Shown here: positions 1 to 9,080 of the stretch, piece by piece
Numbering within the stretch: position 1 is the first letter of the stretch
Layout: each line of letters begins with the position of its first letter
From: Rudaea sp.
Lineage (GTDB): Bacteria; Pseudomonadota; Gammaproteobacteria; Xanthomonadales; Rhodanobacteraceae
Length of the DNA stretch: 64,000 bases
Assembly (NCBI GenBank): GCA_031291055.1
Contig: JARLJU010000089.1
Span: forward strand, 62,001 to 126,000
Reading direction: 5' to 3'
Position numbers and translations under genes: made by a program
Notes under the pieces: model-generated
Databases searched by the model: none
Told to the model about the DNA's origin: nothing
Seen by the model: only the letters and a program-made list of their open reading frames with translations

Positions 1-636
1 GTGGTTCCCGCCGGCGCGACGACGCACCTGTCTGTCCAGGTCGCTGGCGGCACGCATCCGAGCAGTTCGAGCATCGCGGTCGTAGCGGATCTCACCAGCA
101 TCGGCGGCGACGGCTCGCAGGCGTTTGCCGACCAGGGCGATGGTACGTTTGCGTTCGATGCGACACTTGATGCCGGCACCTCGCCGGGCGTCAAACTGCT
201 GGCGGTCACGATAAGCGATGGCGAGGGCCGCACGGCCGCCGCCACGATCGGCCTGAGCGTGCCGACTCCAGGTTCGCCGGCGGGTGCGGGAATTGCGTCA
301 CCGGCTTCGGTCGTTCCCGGCAACTCGGCGCTGCTGATCGTTGCGGTGACCCCAGGCTCGAATCCGGCCTCGACCGGCCTGACCGTCAGCGTCGATCTGA
401 GCAGCATCGGCGGCAGTGCGACGCAGCAGTTCTACGATGACGGTACGAATGGCGACGAGACGGCCGGTGATGGCTTGTTCTCGTTCGAGGCGACGGTCGA
501 TGCAGCAACGCCTATCAACGCTTCACTGAACCTGCCGGCGACGATCACGGATGATCAGTCGCGCAGCGGCAGTGCCATGATCCTGCTTAAAACGCTGTCC
601 GACCGGCTCTTCTTCGACGGCTTTGATGGACCTTGA
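1..636 (+). CDS. C-terminal part of secreted protein with Ig-like repeats (5' partial)
   Basis: The frame is open from the first base, so this is probably the tail of a longer gene; the GTG at base 1 need not be its start. The 211 residues form two tandem units of about 95 residues, each Gly/Ala/Thr/Ser-rich with the pattern of an extracellular beta-sandwich (SIGG, then FADQGDG in one and FYDDGTNGD in the other, then FxFxATxDA). The protein ends in LFFDGFDGP, a short aromatic tail resembling the IFANGF tail of the secreted protein ending at 13044. I infer a secreted or surface-attached protein. The catalytic part, if any, lies upstream of the window. A strong terminator follows at once. Confidence 0.7.
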   Translation: MVPAGATTHLSVQVAGGTHPSSSSIAVVADLTSIGGDGSQAFADQGDGTFAFDATLDAGTSPGVKLLAVTISDGEGRTAAATIGLSVPTPGSPAGAGIASPASVVPGNSALLIVAVTPGSNPASTGLTVSVDLSSIGGSATQQFYDDGTNGDETAGDGLFSFEATVDAATPINASLNLPATITDDQSRSGSAMILLKTLSDRLFFDGFDGP

Positions 637-672
637 CGGGTAGTTCGGCGAACCGAAGCCGAACGCGACTTT

Positions 673-699
673 AAGGGCGCCGCAAGGCGCCCTTCTTTT
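673..699 (+). terminator. Rho-independent terminator after the Ig-like protein gene
   Basis: There is a perfect 9-bp stem (AAGGGCGCC, 673-681, pairing with 686-694), a GCAA tetraloop and then CTTTT. It lies 37 bp after the stop at 636. It may also act weakly on leftward transcripts from grxD. Confidence 0.85.
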
Positions 700-758
700 G
701 CCCGGAACAATCCCGATCAACGAGTTTGGAAAGCGCGCCGCGAGGCGCCGCGGGCCCA

Positions 759-1688
759 TCAGTAGCGGGGTATGCCGGCATCGATCTCGCGCGACCAGGC
801 ATCGATGCCGCCGTCGACGTTGTAGACCTTGCGGAAGCCCAGGCTGCGAAAATGCTCGGCGGCACGCGCACTGCGTCCACCGCTATGACAGAGGAAGGCG
901 AGCGCGGTGTCCTTGGGCAGGGCGGCCGCCAGCGCCTCGACGCCGTCATCGAGTGTGCGGAATGGTTGCGTCAAGGCCGCCTGCGCGCGTTCCTCGGGCG
1001 GACGCACGTCGATCACGGTGACCGAGCCGGCATCCAGGCGCGATTTCAGTTCACGCACCGACAGCGGTTTTACCGCGGCCGGCGCATTCGGGTTGTCGAT
1101 GGCCAGACCGGCGCCCTGCGCGGTCTCGACCCAGTCGATGCGGATGCCGCGGGCGCGCTGCGCGGTACCCAGGTCCATGAAGATGGTGATCCCGTTCGCT
1201 TCGCTGCGGATCGAATGATCGTCGGCCGCGGCCAGATGAAACTGCGCCTGGTGACGCGCATCGATCGCCAGATGCAGGTCCAGACCCGGCTCGGCATCGG
1301 CGAGCGCGTCACGGATCGCGCCGGCTGCCGTGTCGCTGATCGTGATCTGCGGCGGTGTGCGATCGGGCTGCGGCAGGCCGAATAATTCCTGCAATTGTCC
1401 ACTGGTATACATCGACTGCACGATATCGGCGCCGCCGATCAACTCGCCCCTGACATACAACTGCGGGATCGTCGGCCAGTTGCCGTAGACCTTGATGCCT
1501 TCGCGGATCTCGGCGTCTTCGAGCACGTCGACGCTGGCATAGTCCGGCAGCAGTTCGTTGAGCACGCCGACGGTGGCGGCGGAAAAGCCGCAGCGCGGCG
1601 TCTGCGGATTGCCCTTCATGAACAAGACTATGGGATTCTGCTGCAGCAGGGTTTCAATGCGGTTGCGGGTTTCAGTGGATAGACTCAT
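759..1688 (-). CDS. grxD: Grx4-type monothiol glutaredoxin fused to A-type-like and rhodanese domains
   Basis: This 309-residue protein has three domains. Residues 1-105 are a monothiol glutaredoxin with the CGFS active site at 33-36 and the WPTIPQLY substrate loop, the type that carries Fe-S clusters. Residues 110-200 resemble an IscA/HesB A-type fold but contain none of the usual three cysteines, so this part probably no longer binds a cluster. Residues 205-309 are a rhodanese with DVRPPEER and a Cys loop CHSGGRS. The likely role is Fe-S delivery plus sulfur handling in the cytosol. I chose the ATG at 1688 (MSLSTE) because related Xanthomonas proteins begin there. An in-frame ATG at 1733 is possible, and the longer reading up to 2207 runs through the next gene. 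Confidence 0.9.
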   Translation of the reverse strand: MSLSTETRNRIETLLQQNPIVLFMKGNPQTPRCGFSAATVGVLNELLPDYASVDVLEDAEIREGIKVYGNWPTIPQLYVRGELIGGADIVQSMYTSGQLQELFGLPQPDRTPPQITISDTAAGAIRDALADAEPGLDLHLAIDARHQAQFHLAAADDHSIRSEANGITIFMDLGTAQRARGIRIDWVETAQGAGLAIDNPNAPAAVKPLSVRELKSRLDAGSVTVIDVRPPEERAQAALTQPFRTLDDGVEALAAALPKDTALAFLCHSGGRSARAAEHFRSLGFRKVYNVDGGIDAWSREIDAGIPRY

Positions 1689-1801
1689 AGCGGATTGTGC
1701 GGCGTGGTCGGAGGAGAAGATGATATCCGACATGCGGGCCTGAGCCGGAATCTCAATCCCGCGCCTCGCCGATCCGTCTGTCACGCGCGGCTGCGCTGTC
1801 G

Positions 1802-2599
1802 CTATGCGGCGGCAGGCAATGCCGGCGAGGCAAGTGCCTGGGTGAGGCCCAGCCGCCGTTGTTGCCCGGTCCAGTGCAGCAGTTCGAGGGTGCCGTCCAT
1901 GTGTTCGACCAGGGCGGTGCAATGTTCGACCCAGTCGCCATCGTTGAGGTAGAGCACGCCGGTGTGATTCTCGATGCGTCCATAGTGGATATGGCCGCAG
2001 ATGTGGCCGTCGAAACCGTCGTCGCGGGCCGCGCTGGCGACGCGGGTCTCGAACTCGCGGATGAAGCGCCGTGCGGCGGCGATCCGCAGCTTGATCGCGA
2101 TCGACAGTGGCCGATAGCGCAGGCCCAGACGTCTGAGCAACGAATTGACACGCCGATTCGCCGTGCAGACGAATCCTTGCAGGAAATCGCCGACGCGCAT
2201 CAGCCACACCGGCGCACGATGGCCCGAATCGAATTCGTCGCCGTGACTGACGCGATAGCGGCGACCGTCGGCGCCGACGTGGACGGCCTCAAGCGCGATG
2301 TCGATGCCGGCAAAGCGCTGCCCGGCAAACCGACGCAGTGCGGCATCGTGATTCCCGGGGATATAGGTCACGTGCGTGCCGCGCGCGGCGATGGCGAAGA
2401 ATTCCGCAAGCACGGCACCGTGATCGCCATGCCACCACGGGCGTCGTTCGAGGTTTTCCAGATCGATGATGTCGCCGACCAGGTAGAGCCTTTCGCATGT
2501 CGACGCGCGCAGGAAGTCGAGCAGGTACGCGGCCTGGCAGTCGCGCAGGCCCAGATGGATGTCCGAGATGAAGATGCTGCGAAAGCGCTGTCGCGACAT
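1802..2599 (-). CDS. LpxH-like calcineurin-type metallophosphoesterase
   Basis: This 265-residue protein has the full metallophosphoesterase motif series: DIHLG near residue 12, GDIID, GNHD, HGDEFD and GHIHYG near the C-terminus. This is the signature of the UDP-2,3-diacylglucosamine pyrophosphatase-like (LpxH/YbbF) group, which in the true enzyme cleaves UDP-diacylglucosamine in lipid A synthesis. The relatives I recall with HGDEFD belong to a paralogous LpxH2-like family, so the substrate is not certain. The start at 2599 (MSRQRF) puts the first metal motif at the usual distance; an ATG at 2632 would add 11 residues. It is followed by the grxD gene after 113 bp on the same strand. Confidence 0.8.
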   Translation of the reverse strand: MSRQRFRSIFISDIHLGLRDCQAAYLLDFLRASTCERLYLVGDIIDLENLERRPWWHGDHGAVLAEFFAIAARGTHVTYIPGNHDAALRRFAGQRFAGIDIALEAVHVGADGRRYRVSHGDEFDSGHRAPVWLMRVGDFLQGFVCTANRRVNSLLRRLGLRYRPLSIAIKLRIAAARRFIREFETRVASAARDDGFDGHICGHIHYGRIENHTGVLYLNDGDWVEHCTALVEHMDGTLELLHWTGQQRRLGLTQALASPALPAAA

Positions 2600-2668
2600 G
2601 GCCGCGGCTCCGTTGTCAGCCCGGCGCAGCATATGCCAAAAGTATAAAAATACGGTTGCGGGAAAACG

Positions 2669-3349
2669 TCAGGGCGATGACAGTGCGGCCTGCGCCTGCG
2701 GCAGCACCAGCTCGGTCCAGCGCCGGTACATCGCGGCGGAGGGGTGCAGGCCGTCCGCAGTCAGCATCTCGGCGTGGTCACTGCCGTCGCGCGAAGCCGG
2801 CGTGACATCGGCATAGCGGACATGCAGCGTTTTTGCAATTTGTGCATTTGCCGCATTGTACGCATCGATTTCTCGCGCGATCCGTGCGCCGTCGCGGCCA
2901 CTGGCGCGACCAAAGGCCGTCACGCCCCAGTCGGGAATCGAGACCACGATCACGCGCTGCGGCCGCTTGCCGGCCAGTTCGATCGCGCGTTCCAGCAGTC
3001 CGCGGAATTCGTTGCGGTAATTCTCCAGGTCCCGGCCCCGGTACTGGTTGTTCACGCCGATCAGCAGGCTGACCAGCGCGTACGGCGGATGCAATGACCC
3101 CGCATCCATCGCGGCGGAAAGCTCATCGGTCGTCCAGCCCGTGCGGGCGATGATTTGAGGCTGCGCGAGCGCGACGCCATGAGCATGCAGCAAGGCGACA
3201 AGTTGTACCGGCCAGCGTGCCTCCTCGGCTACGCCCTCGCCAATGGTGTAGGAATCGCCAAGCGCGAGGAATCCATCGTGGTCGAAGCTTTGCGCCATGC
3301 CGGCAGCCAGGACCGCCGGAACGATCGCGGCGGCCAGATCAAGCCACAT
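2669..3349 (-). CDS. SGNH/GDSL-type hydrolase
   Basis: This 226-residue protein has an N-terminal hydrophobic stretch (about residues 3-18) that may be a signal peptide or membrane anchor. Block I is ALGDSYTIGEG with the nucleophile Ser, the block III region is LLIGVNNQYRG, and the C-terminal block V is DGLHPS with the catalytic Asp/His. The fold is that of SGNH esterases and lipases acting on ester or acyl groups; the substrate is unknown. Its start lies 11 bp inside the end of the upstream aminotransferase gene, so the two are probably translationally coupled. Confidence 0.82.
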   Translation of the reverse strand: MWLDLAAAIVPAVLAAGMAQSFDHDGFLALGDSYTIGEGVAEEARWPVQLVALLHAHGVALAQPQIIARTGWTTDELSAAMDAGSLHPPYALVSLLIGVNNQYRGRDLENYRNEFRGLLERAIELAGKRPQRVIVVSIPDWGVTAFGRASGRDGARIAREIDAYNAANAQIAKTLHVRYADVTPASRDGSDHAEMLTADGLHPSAAMYRRWTELVLPQAQAALSSP

Positions 3350-4598
3350 GCCGATCCGGGATGCCGGTCACGGCCATCCGTTCCAGCACGCGTTCGATGC
3401 GCGCGAATACCTCGCGCAGTTGCGCGGCCTGCGGCAGCAGGGTGATGCGGAAATGATTGCGCGCGGAGAAATTGAAACCCGAACCGGGCACGACGAGAAC
3501 GCTTTCCTGCTCGCGCAGATTCAATGCGAATGTCTGATCGTCAAAACCGGGCAATAGCGCCGGCCGCACGCCCGGGAACGCATACAGCGCGCCCTGCGGT
3601 GCGACCAGATCCAGGAAGCGGCTTTGTGCACATGACTCGACGATCGCGCGCCGCGCTTCGTGCAGACGTCCACCCGGCGCCGTCAGTTGGGCGATCGTTG
3701 CCGCACCTTCCAGCGACGGCGCTATCGCCCACTGGCCGGGCACGTTCGCACACAGGCGCAGTGAAGCGAGCAAATCCAGGCCGTGCACGAGTTCGGTGAG
3801 CACCGCCGGCGCGCCGGTCAGCGACAGCCAGCCGACACGGTAACCGCAGGCACGCTGGACCTTGGACAAGCCGTCGAACGTGAGACAGGGCACATCCTGC
3901 GCGAGTTGCGCCAGTGGCACGAATTCCGCGTCGTCGTAGACGATCTCGTCGTAGATTTCATCGGAAAGCAGCAATAGGCCATGGCGGTCGGCGATGCGCA
4001 CCAGCGCTTGCAGCAGCTCACGCGGGTACACCGCACCGGTCGGATTGTTCGGATTGATGACGACCAGGGCGCGCGTCCGCGCTGTGATCAGCGCCTCGAT
4101 CTGGTCGGGGTCGGGCAAGTGCGCGCGCGTGGCGGGGCACGGATAATAGACCGGGCTGCCGCCGTTGAGCGTCGTCGCCGCACTCCACAGCGGATAGTCA
4201 GGGCTGGGCAGCAGCACTTCGTCGCCATCATTGAGCAGCGCGCGCAAGGCAAGATCGATCAGCTCGCTGACGCCATTGCCGATGAAGATATGCTCGGGAA
4301 TCGCATTGACCACGCCATGAGCGTGCTGCTGCATCGCGATCGTTGCGCGCGCCGACTCGAGACCCTTCTGATGGCAGTACGCCTCGCTGCGGGCAAGGTT
4401 GCGCTCGATCGCCGCGCGAACGTGTTCGGGCACGCTGAAGCCGAAAAGTCCGGGGTTGCCGATATTGAGCTTGACGATCTCGTGGCCCTTGGCTTCCAGT
4501 TCCAGCGCGCGCTGCGCCAGTTCGCCGCGGATTTCATAGCGGACGTTGTCGAGCCGGGTGCTGGTACGCACCGGGTGCATGGTGGGAACTGGCGGCAT
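3339..4598 (-). CDS. alaA: AlaA-like fold-type I aminotransferase
   Basis: This 419-residue PLP enzyme belongs to the AlaA (YfbQ) group that makes alanine from pyruvate and glutamate. Visible features are the N-terminal YEIRGEL and LNIGNPGLFGF, the NPNNPTG loop, SDEIYDEIVYD, the PLP lysine in GLSKVQRACGYRVGW, and a C-terminal FRIT. Its length fits the family. I chose the ATG at 4598 (MPPVPT); a second ATG six codons in (4580) is equally possible, and neither has a clear Shine-Dalgarno. The frame stays open upstream to 4820 across rsgA, but that part is not conserved. It is divergent from rsgA with 88 bp between them. Confidence 0.85.
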   Translation of the reverse strand: MPPVPTMHPVRTSTRLDNVRYEIRGELAQRALELEAKGHEIVKLNIGNPGLFGFSVPEHVRAAIERNLARSEAYCHQKGLESARATIAMQQHAHGVVNAIPEHIFIGNGVSELIDLALRALLNDGDEVLLPSPDYPLWSAATTLNGGSPVYYPCPATRAHLPDPDQIEALITARTRALVVINPNNPTGAVYPRELLQALVRIADRHGLLLLSDEIYDEIVYDDAEFVPLAQLAQDVPCLTFDGLSKVQRACGYRVGWLSLTGAPAVLTELVHGLDLLASLRLCANVPGQWAIAPSLEGAATIAQLTAPGGRLHEARRAIVESCAQSRFLDLVAPQGALYAFPGVRPALLPGFDDQTFALNLREQESVLVVPGSGFNFSARNHFRITLLPQAAQLREVFARIERVLERMAVTGIPDRHVA

Positions 4599-4686
4599 GG
4601 GGCAGGCCGTAGCGCTATTGTTGTAATGCAGCATGCTAGCGGAAAAGCGCGCAAAATCAAGCGCGGCGCGGGGTCCGCGTGCGACA

Positions 4687-5784
4687 ATGGCCAAAATGCA
4701 CAAAACCCAATCCGATGACGAACAACGGCGGCTGCAGGCGATCGGCTGGCGCGCGAACACGGCGGCAATCGTGGTACCGCCCGAGCGCCGGCTTGCACGG
4801 GTGATTGCCCAGCACCGCAATGGCTACCGGCTGCACGATGGCGTGAACGAATTCGGGGCGCAACCGGCACCGCGATTCCTGCGCCGCAGCGCCGATGCGG
4901 AGTCGCGCCCGGCGGTCGGTGATTTCGTTCTCGTCGCGGCCGGAGCGCCGCCATCGATCGAACAGGTGCTGCCGCGGCGAACGGTCCTGAGCCGCGCCGC
5001 CGCCGGCGAGCGCCATGTACGCCAGCTGATAGCCACCAATATCGACACCGTCTTCGTGCTGATGGGCCTGGATGGCGACTTCAACCCGCGTCGCATTGAA
5101 CGCTACATCGTGCTGATCCAGGGCAGCGGTGCGTTACCTGTCGTGGTACTCACAAAAATCGACAAGGTCGATGCAGCCACATCCGCCCAGGCGGTGGCCG
5201 AATTGCGCGCGGCCCTGCCTGGGATCGAGCTGCATGCGGTCAATGCCAAGGATTCGGCCAGTATTGCGCCATTGCTCGCGCATCTCGGCATCGGCGCCAC
5301 CGCGGTTCTGGTCGGCTCGTCCGGTGCGGGCAAATCCACGCTCACCAATACCTTGCTCGGCGTCGAACGCCAGGCGACCGCGGCAGTGCGCACGACCGAC
5401 AGTCGCGGCCGCCACACCACGACGCATCGGGCACTGATCCAGTTGCCCGGCGGCGCCTGCCTGATCGATACACCCGGCATGCGCGAGCTCAAGCTCACCG
5501 GCGACGAGGATCTGGGCGCCGCCAGTTTCACCGACATCGAGGCCCTGGCGCTGGAATGCCGTTTTGGCGATTGCGGCCATGGCAACGAACCCGACTGCGC
5601 CGTGCGCGCGGCGCTGGAATCCGGTGCTCTGGATCCCAGCCGCTGGCAGGGCTATTCCAAACTGCGCGAAGAACTGGCCGCTGCCAGCGATGCGGTGGAA
5701 GCGCAGCTCAAGCGCAAGACGCATGCGCGGATAGCCAACAAGGCACTGGGCAAGCGCTTGATCGACAAATACGGGCAGCGCTGA
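4687..5784 (+). CDS. rsgA: Small ribosomal subunit biogenesis GTPase RsgA
   Basis: This 365-residue circularly permuted GTPase has an N-terminal OB-fold, then the G4-like TKID at about 156-159, the P-loop GSSGAGKST at about 209-217, and the G3 motif DTPGMRE. A C-terminal zinc segment follows (CRFGDCGHGNEPDC). It helps mature the 30S subunit in the cytosol. The ATG at 4687 was preferred; the frame is open from 4633, and another ATG lies at 4696. The stop is followed two bases later by the TTG proposed as the start of the sulfotransferase gene. Confidence 0.93.
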   Translation: MAKMHKTQSDDEQRRLQAIGWRANTAAIVVPPERRLARVIAQHRNGYRLHDGVNEFGAQPAPRFLRRSADAESRPAVGDFVLVAAGAPPSIEQVLPRRTVLSRAAAGERHVRQLIATNIDTVFVLMGLDGDFNPRRIERYIVLIQGSGALPVVVLTKIDKVDAATSAQAVAELRAALPGIELHAVNAKDSASIAPLLAHLGIGATAVLVGSSGAGKSTLTNTLLGVERQATAAVRTTDSRGRHTTTHRALIQLPGGACLIDTPGMRELKLTGDEDLGAASFTDIEALALECRFGDCGHGNEPDCAVRAALESGALDPSRWQGYSKLREELAAASDAVEAQLKRKTHARIANKALGKRLIDKYGQR

Positions 5785-5786
5785 GT

Positions 5787-7391
5787 TTGACTACGGCAGA
5801 CCAAAAAACCCGCGACGCCCAGGGGCGCCTTGCCGGCCTCGGTCCGGCGGCAATCCAACTGGTGACCGCTGGCAGCGCGGCTTTGCAGCGACAGAACGCG
5901 GCGGCAGCGGAACAGTCGCTGCGCGCAGCTCTGGTCCAGGCACCGGAGAATGCCGAAATCCTGCGCCTGCTGGCGATCGCGCTGCGCCTGCAGAATCGCA
6001 ACGCCGAAGCGCTGGATCTTTTGCGCCGTGCCGTGATGCAGCGTCCGCAGGATGCGCTGATCCAGAACGGTCTGGGCACGGCGCTGGATGCCTGCGGCGA
6101 GGGCGACGCGGCGATCGCGGCATTTCATCGCGCTTGCGAGCTGGCACCGCAAGCCGCGCAGTTATGGTCGAATCTGGGCAAGACCCTGAGTGATCTCGGC
6201 CGTTTCGAAGAAGCCCTGCCCGTGCTAGAACGCGCGGTGCAGTTGTCCGATCACGCCACGACCCATCTGCGCCTGGCGTATGCGTTGCGCGTACTTGGTC
6301 AGACCGATATGGCGGCCGTGCGCTATCGCGAATTGATAGCGCGCAATCCGGCCAACGGTGCGGCCTGGCTGGGACTGGCGAGCCTGAAGACGCGACCGTT
6401 GGCGGCAGCGGACATTGCGACCATGCAGGCCGCGCTGGATTCGTCGCAACTGAGTGGTGATGACCGCATCTCGATAGGTTTTGCGCTGGCCAAGGCGCTC
6501 GAGGATCACGCGCAATACGCGCCGGCTTTCGCCGCACTGGAAACTGCGAACGCGCTGACCCGGCACATTCGCCCGTGGGACTCCGCCGCATTCAGCGCAC
6601 TTGTCGACGCGATTCTCGCCGCGTTCACGCCAGCGCCCGCCGGCGCCGCATCGAGACAAGGTGAAGAGGTGATCTTCATTGTCAGCCTGCCGCGGGCCGG
6701 GTCTAGCCTGACCGAACAGATCCTCGCCTCGCATGCGCAGGTGAAGGGTGCGGGCGAACTCGACGATATGACCGCTGTCATCGTTGCCGAATCGCAACGC
6801 CGCAACATGCCGTTTCCGCAATGGGTCGCGACGACCGGCGCACAAGACTGGCAACGCCTTGGACAGCACTATCTTGAACGCACGCAACGCTGGCACCGGC
6901 CGGGCATGCGCTTTACCGACAAGCTGCCGGGCAATTGGCTGCGCGTCGGCGCGGCATTGGCGATGCTGCCGGGCGCGCGCGTGATCGATTGCCGGCGCGA
7001 TCCGCTGGAAACCTGCTTCTCGTGTTTCCGCCAGTTGTTCGTCGAAGGCGCCCAGCCCTTCAGTTATGATCTGGCCGATATCGCGGCGTATTGGCGCGAT
7101 TACGATCGCACCTCGCGTCACTGGCAACGGCAGTATCCGCGGCACGTGCGCGTGCAAAGCTACGAGGCATTGCTGGCGGCGCCGGAGCAGGAGATCGCAG
7201 ACTTGCTGGCGTTCTGCGGATTGCCGTTTGATCCGGCCTGCCTGCGCTACAACAAAACCCGGCGCAGCGTGCGCACGGCCAGCGCCAGCCAGGTGCGCGA
7301 ACCGCTGATGCGTGACACCGCGCGCGCCACAAAATACGGTGCGTTGCTGGATCGCCTGCGTGCGGCACTCGGACCCGGAGTCGCGCAGTGA
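5787..7391 (+). CDS. TPR-domain sulfotransferase, copy 1
   Basis: This protein has about 534 residues. The first 250 or so are tetratricopeptide helices (repeated A-x-x-L-x-R-A and W-x-N-L-G-K signatures). The C-terminal half is a PAPS-type sulfotransferase with the 5'-phosphosulfate loop SLPRAGSS near residue 300 and the 3'-phosphate motif CRRDPLETCFSCFR. No ATG occurs near the expected N-terminus. A TTG at 5787, two bases after the rsgA stop, aligns with the N-terminus of the next paralogue, so I chose it. The protein probably transfers sulfate to a protein, glycan or lipid acceptor. It is adjacent to copy 2, and the pair looks like a tandem duplication. Confidence 0.85.
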   Translation: MTTADQKTRDAQGRLAGLGPAAIQLVTAGSAALQRQNAAAAEQSLRAALVQAPENAEILRLLAIALRLQNRNAEALDLLRRAVMQRPQDALIQNGLGTALDACGEGDAAIAAFHRACELAPQAAQLWSNLGKTLSDLGRFEEALPVLERAVQLSDHATTHLRLAYALRVLGQTDMAAVRYRELIARNPANGAAWLGLASLKTRPLAAADIATMQAALDSSQLSGDDRISIGFALAKALEDHAQYAPAFAALETANALTRHIRPWDSAAFSALVDAILAAFTPAPAGAASRQGEEVIFIVSLPRAGSSLTEQILASHAQVKGAGELDDMTAVIVAESQRRNMPFPQWVATTGAQDWQRLGQHYLERTQRWHRPGMRFTDKLPGNWLRVGAALAMLPGARVIDCRRDPLETCFSCFRQLFVEGAQPFSYDLADIAAYWRDYDRTSRHWQRQYPRHVRVQSYEALLAAPEQEIADLLAFCGLPFDPACLRYNKTRRSVRTASASQVREPLMRDTARATKYGALLDRLRAALGPGVAQ

Positions 7392-7442
7392 CCGAAAAAT
7401 TCGTGCGCCGCGCCGCGCATTGACCCGCTCAGGACAAGGGAC

Positions 7443-9026
7443 ATGTTGACTCAACAACAAAGAACAGCGGGGCTGTCGCCCGATCTGGCGCGCCGTGCGG
7501 CCGCCATCGCGCAGGCGCTGGAACAAGGGAGGCTGGACGAGGCCGAGCGCTCGTCGATCGCGTGTCTGGTGCTCGCACCGAAACATGCCGAGATTCTGCG
7601 TCTGTTCGGCACGATCCAGTTCATGCGCGGACGAACCGGTGAGGCCATCGACACACTGCTGCAGGCGTGCGCGGCGCGCCCGGACGATGCACTCATTCAC
7701 AATGCCCTCGGCGGAGCCTATGAAGCAGTAAGGGACTACCCGCGCGCACTGGCTTGCCTGCGACGCGCCTGCGAGCTGGCACCGGAGCTTGCTGCGTGCT
7801 GGTCCAATCTGGGCAAGCTGCTGTTCGCCAGCAATGATGTCGAGGCCGCGATTCCGGCGTTTCAACGCGCTGTCGAGCTGGCGCCGCGGCACGTTTACGC
7901 GCGCACCATGCTGGCAAATATCCTGAGCGCCGATGGGCGTGACAAAGAAGCCGAGACCCAATTTCGCAAGGTCGTCGAACAGGATCCCGCTTGCGGTCAT
8001 GCATGGTCGGGACTGGCCACCCTCAAGCCGATGCCGCTGAACATGGCTGACATCAAACGCATGCGTGCCGCGTTCAATGCCACGGCGGGCAGCCAGGCGG
8101 ATAGGATTTCCACGGGCTTCGCTCTGGCCATGGCGCTGGACCACAAGGGCGACTACGCACAGGCTTTTGCCGTCCTCGGCCAGACTCACGCTCTGGCACG
8201 GCGCCTGGAGCCCTGGAACGCCGGGCAGTTCGTCGAGCGTGTAGACAGCATCCTGTCGGCCTTCTCGGCGCCGCTGGCAGCGGAACCGCCACAGGGCGAG
8301 GAAGTGATTTTCATCACCAGCCTGCCCCGATCGGGCTCGACCTTGACCGAGCAAGTGCTGGCGTCACACTCGATGGTCGAAGGCAGTGCCGAATTGCCGC
8401 ATATCGTGGAGTTGATCTCCGAAGAATCGGACCGGCGCCGGCAACCCTTCCCGCTATGGGTCGGCAAGCTCGGACCGGCGGACTGGCATGGCCTGGGTCG
8501 AAAATACCTGGCGCTCACCGAACGCTGGCGCAAGCAGCGACCGCGTTTCACCGACAAGATGCCGGGCAACTGGTTGTACATAGGGTCGATCATGGCAATG
8601 TTGCCGCAGGCACGCGTCGTCGTTGTGCGGCGTGATCCGCTGGAAACCTGTCTTGGCTGCTATCGCTATCTGGTCAGCCAGCACCCGTACACGCATGACA
8701 TCCATGATCTTGCCGGATACTGGCGCCAGTTCGACCGCGCAGCCCGGCGCTGGCGCGCGTTGTACCCACAACGTGTGCACGAACTGGTCTACGAAGAACT
8801 CCAGGCCGATCCGGAAACCCGGATCCGCGAACTGCTTGCGTTCTGTGGTCTGCCATTCGAGCAACAATGCCTGGATTTCCATTCGACCGAACGCCGCGTT
8901 GTCACGCCAAGTGCGGCGCAGGTGCGCGAACCCATGCGCCGGGATACCGCGCGCGCGGCAAAATACGGTGCGCTGCTCGACCCGTTGCGCAGCGCACTCG
9001 GCATGTCGCCGTTCCGCGCCGAATAG
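7443..9026 (+). CDS. TPR-domain sulfotransferase, copy 2
   Basis: This 527-residue protein is clearly homologous to the preceding gene over its whole length. It has N-terminal TPR helices to about residue 250, the PAPS loop SLPRSGSTLTEQ near residue 291, RFTDKMPGNW, and the 3'-phosphate motif VRRDPLETCLGCYR. Both copies share the C-terminal signature QVREP and RDTARAxKYGALLD. The ATG at 7443 follows AAGGG. The two copies have diverged throughout, which suggests an old duplication and possibly different acceptors. Neither has a signal peptide, so sulfation would take place in the cytosol. Confidence 0.88.
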   Translation: MLTQQQRTAGLSPDLARRAAAIAQALEQGRLDEAERSSIACLVLAPKHAEILRLFGTIQFMRGRTGEAIDTLLQACAARPDDALIHNALGGAYEAVRDYPRALACLRRACELAPELAACWSNLGKLLFASNDVEAAIPAFQRAVELAPRHVYARTMLANILSADGRDKEAETQFRKVVEQDPACGHAWSGLATLKPMPLNMADIKRMRAAFNATAGSQADRISTGFALAMALDHKGDYAQAFAVLGQTHALARRLEPWNAGQFVERVDSILSAFSAPLAAEPPQGEEVIFITSLPRSGSTLTEQVLASHSMVEGSAELPHIVELISEESDRRRQPFPLWVGKLGPADWHGLGRKYLALTERWRKQRPRFTDKMPGNWLYIGSIMAMLPQARVVVVRRDPLETCLGCYRYLVSQHPYTHDIHDLAGYWRQFDRAARRWRALYPQRVHELVYEELQADPETRIRELLAFCGLPFEQQCLDFHSTERRVVTPSAAQVREPMRRDTARAAKYGALLDPLRSALGMSPFRAE

Positions 9027-9080
9027 CGTCGCGATGCAATCGCGTTATAGTGAAGGGACCTGAATTGCCGGCCCGCGCCA

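Noticed and set aside
6225..8354. 709-residue minus-strand ORF
   Set aside because: It lies opposite both sulfotransferases and has no recognisable domain; a GC shadow.
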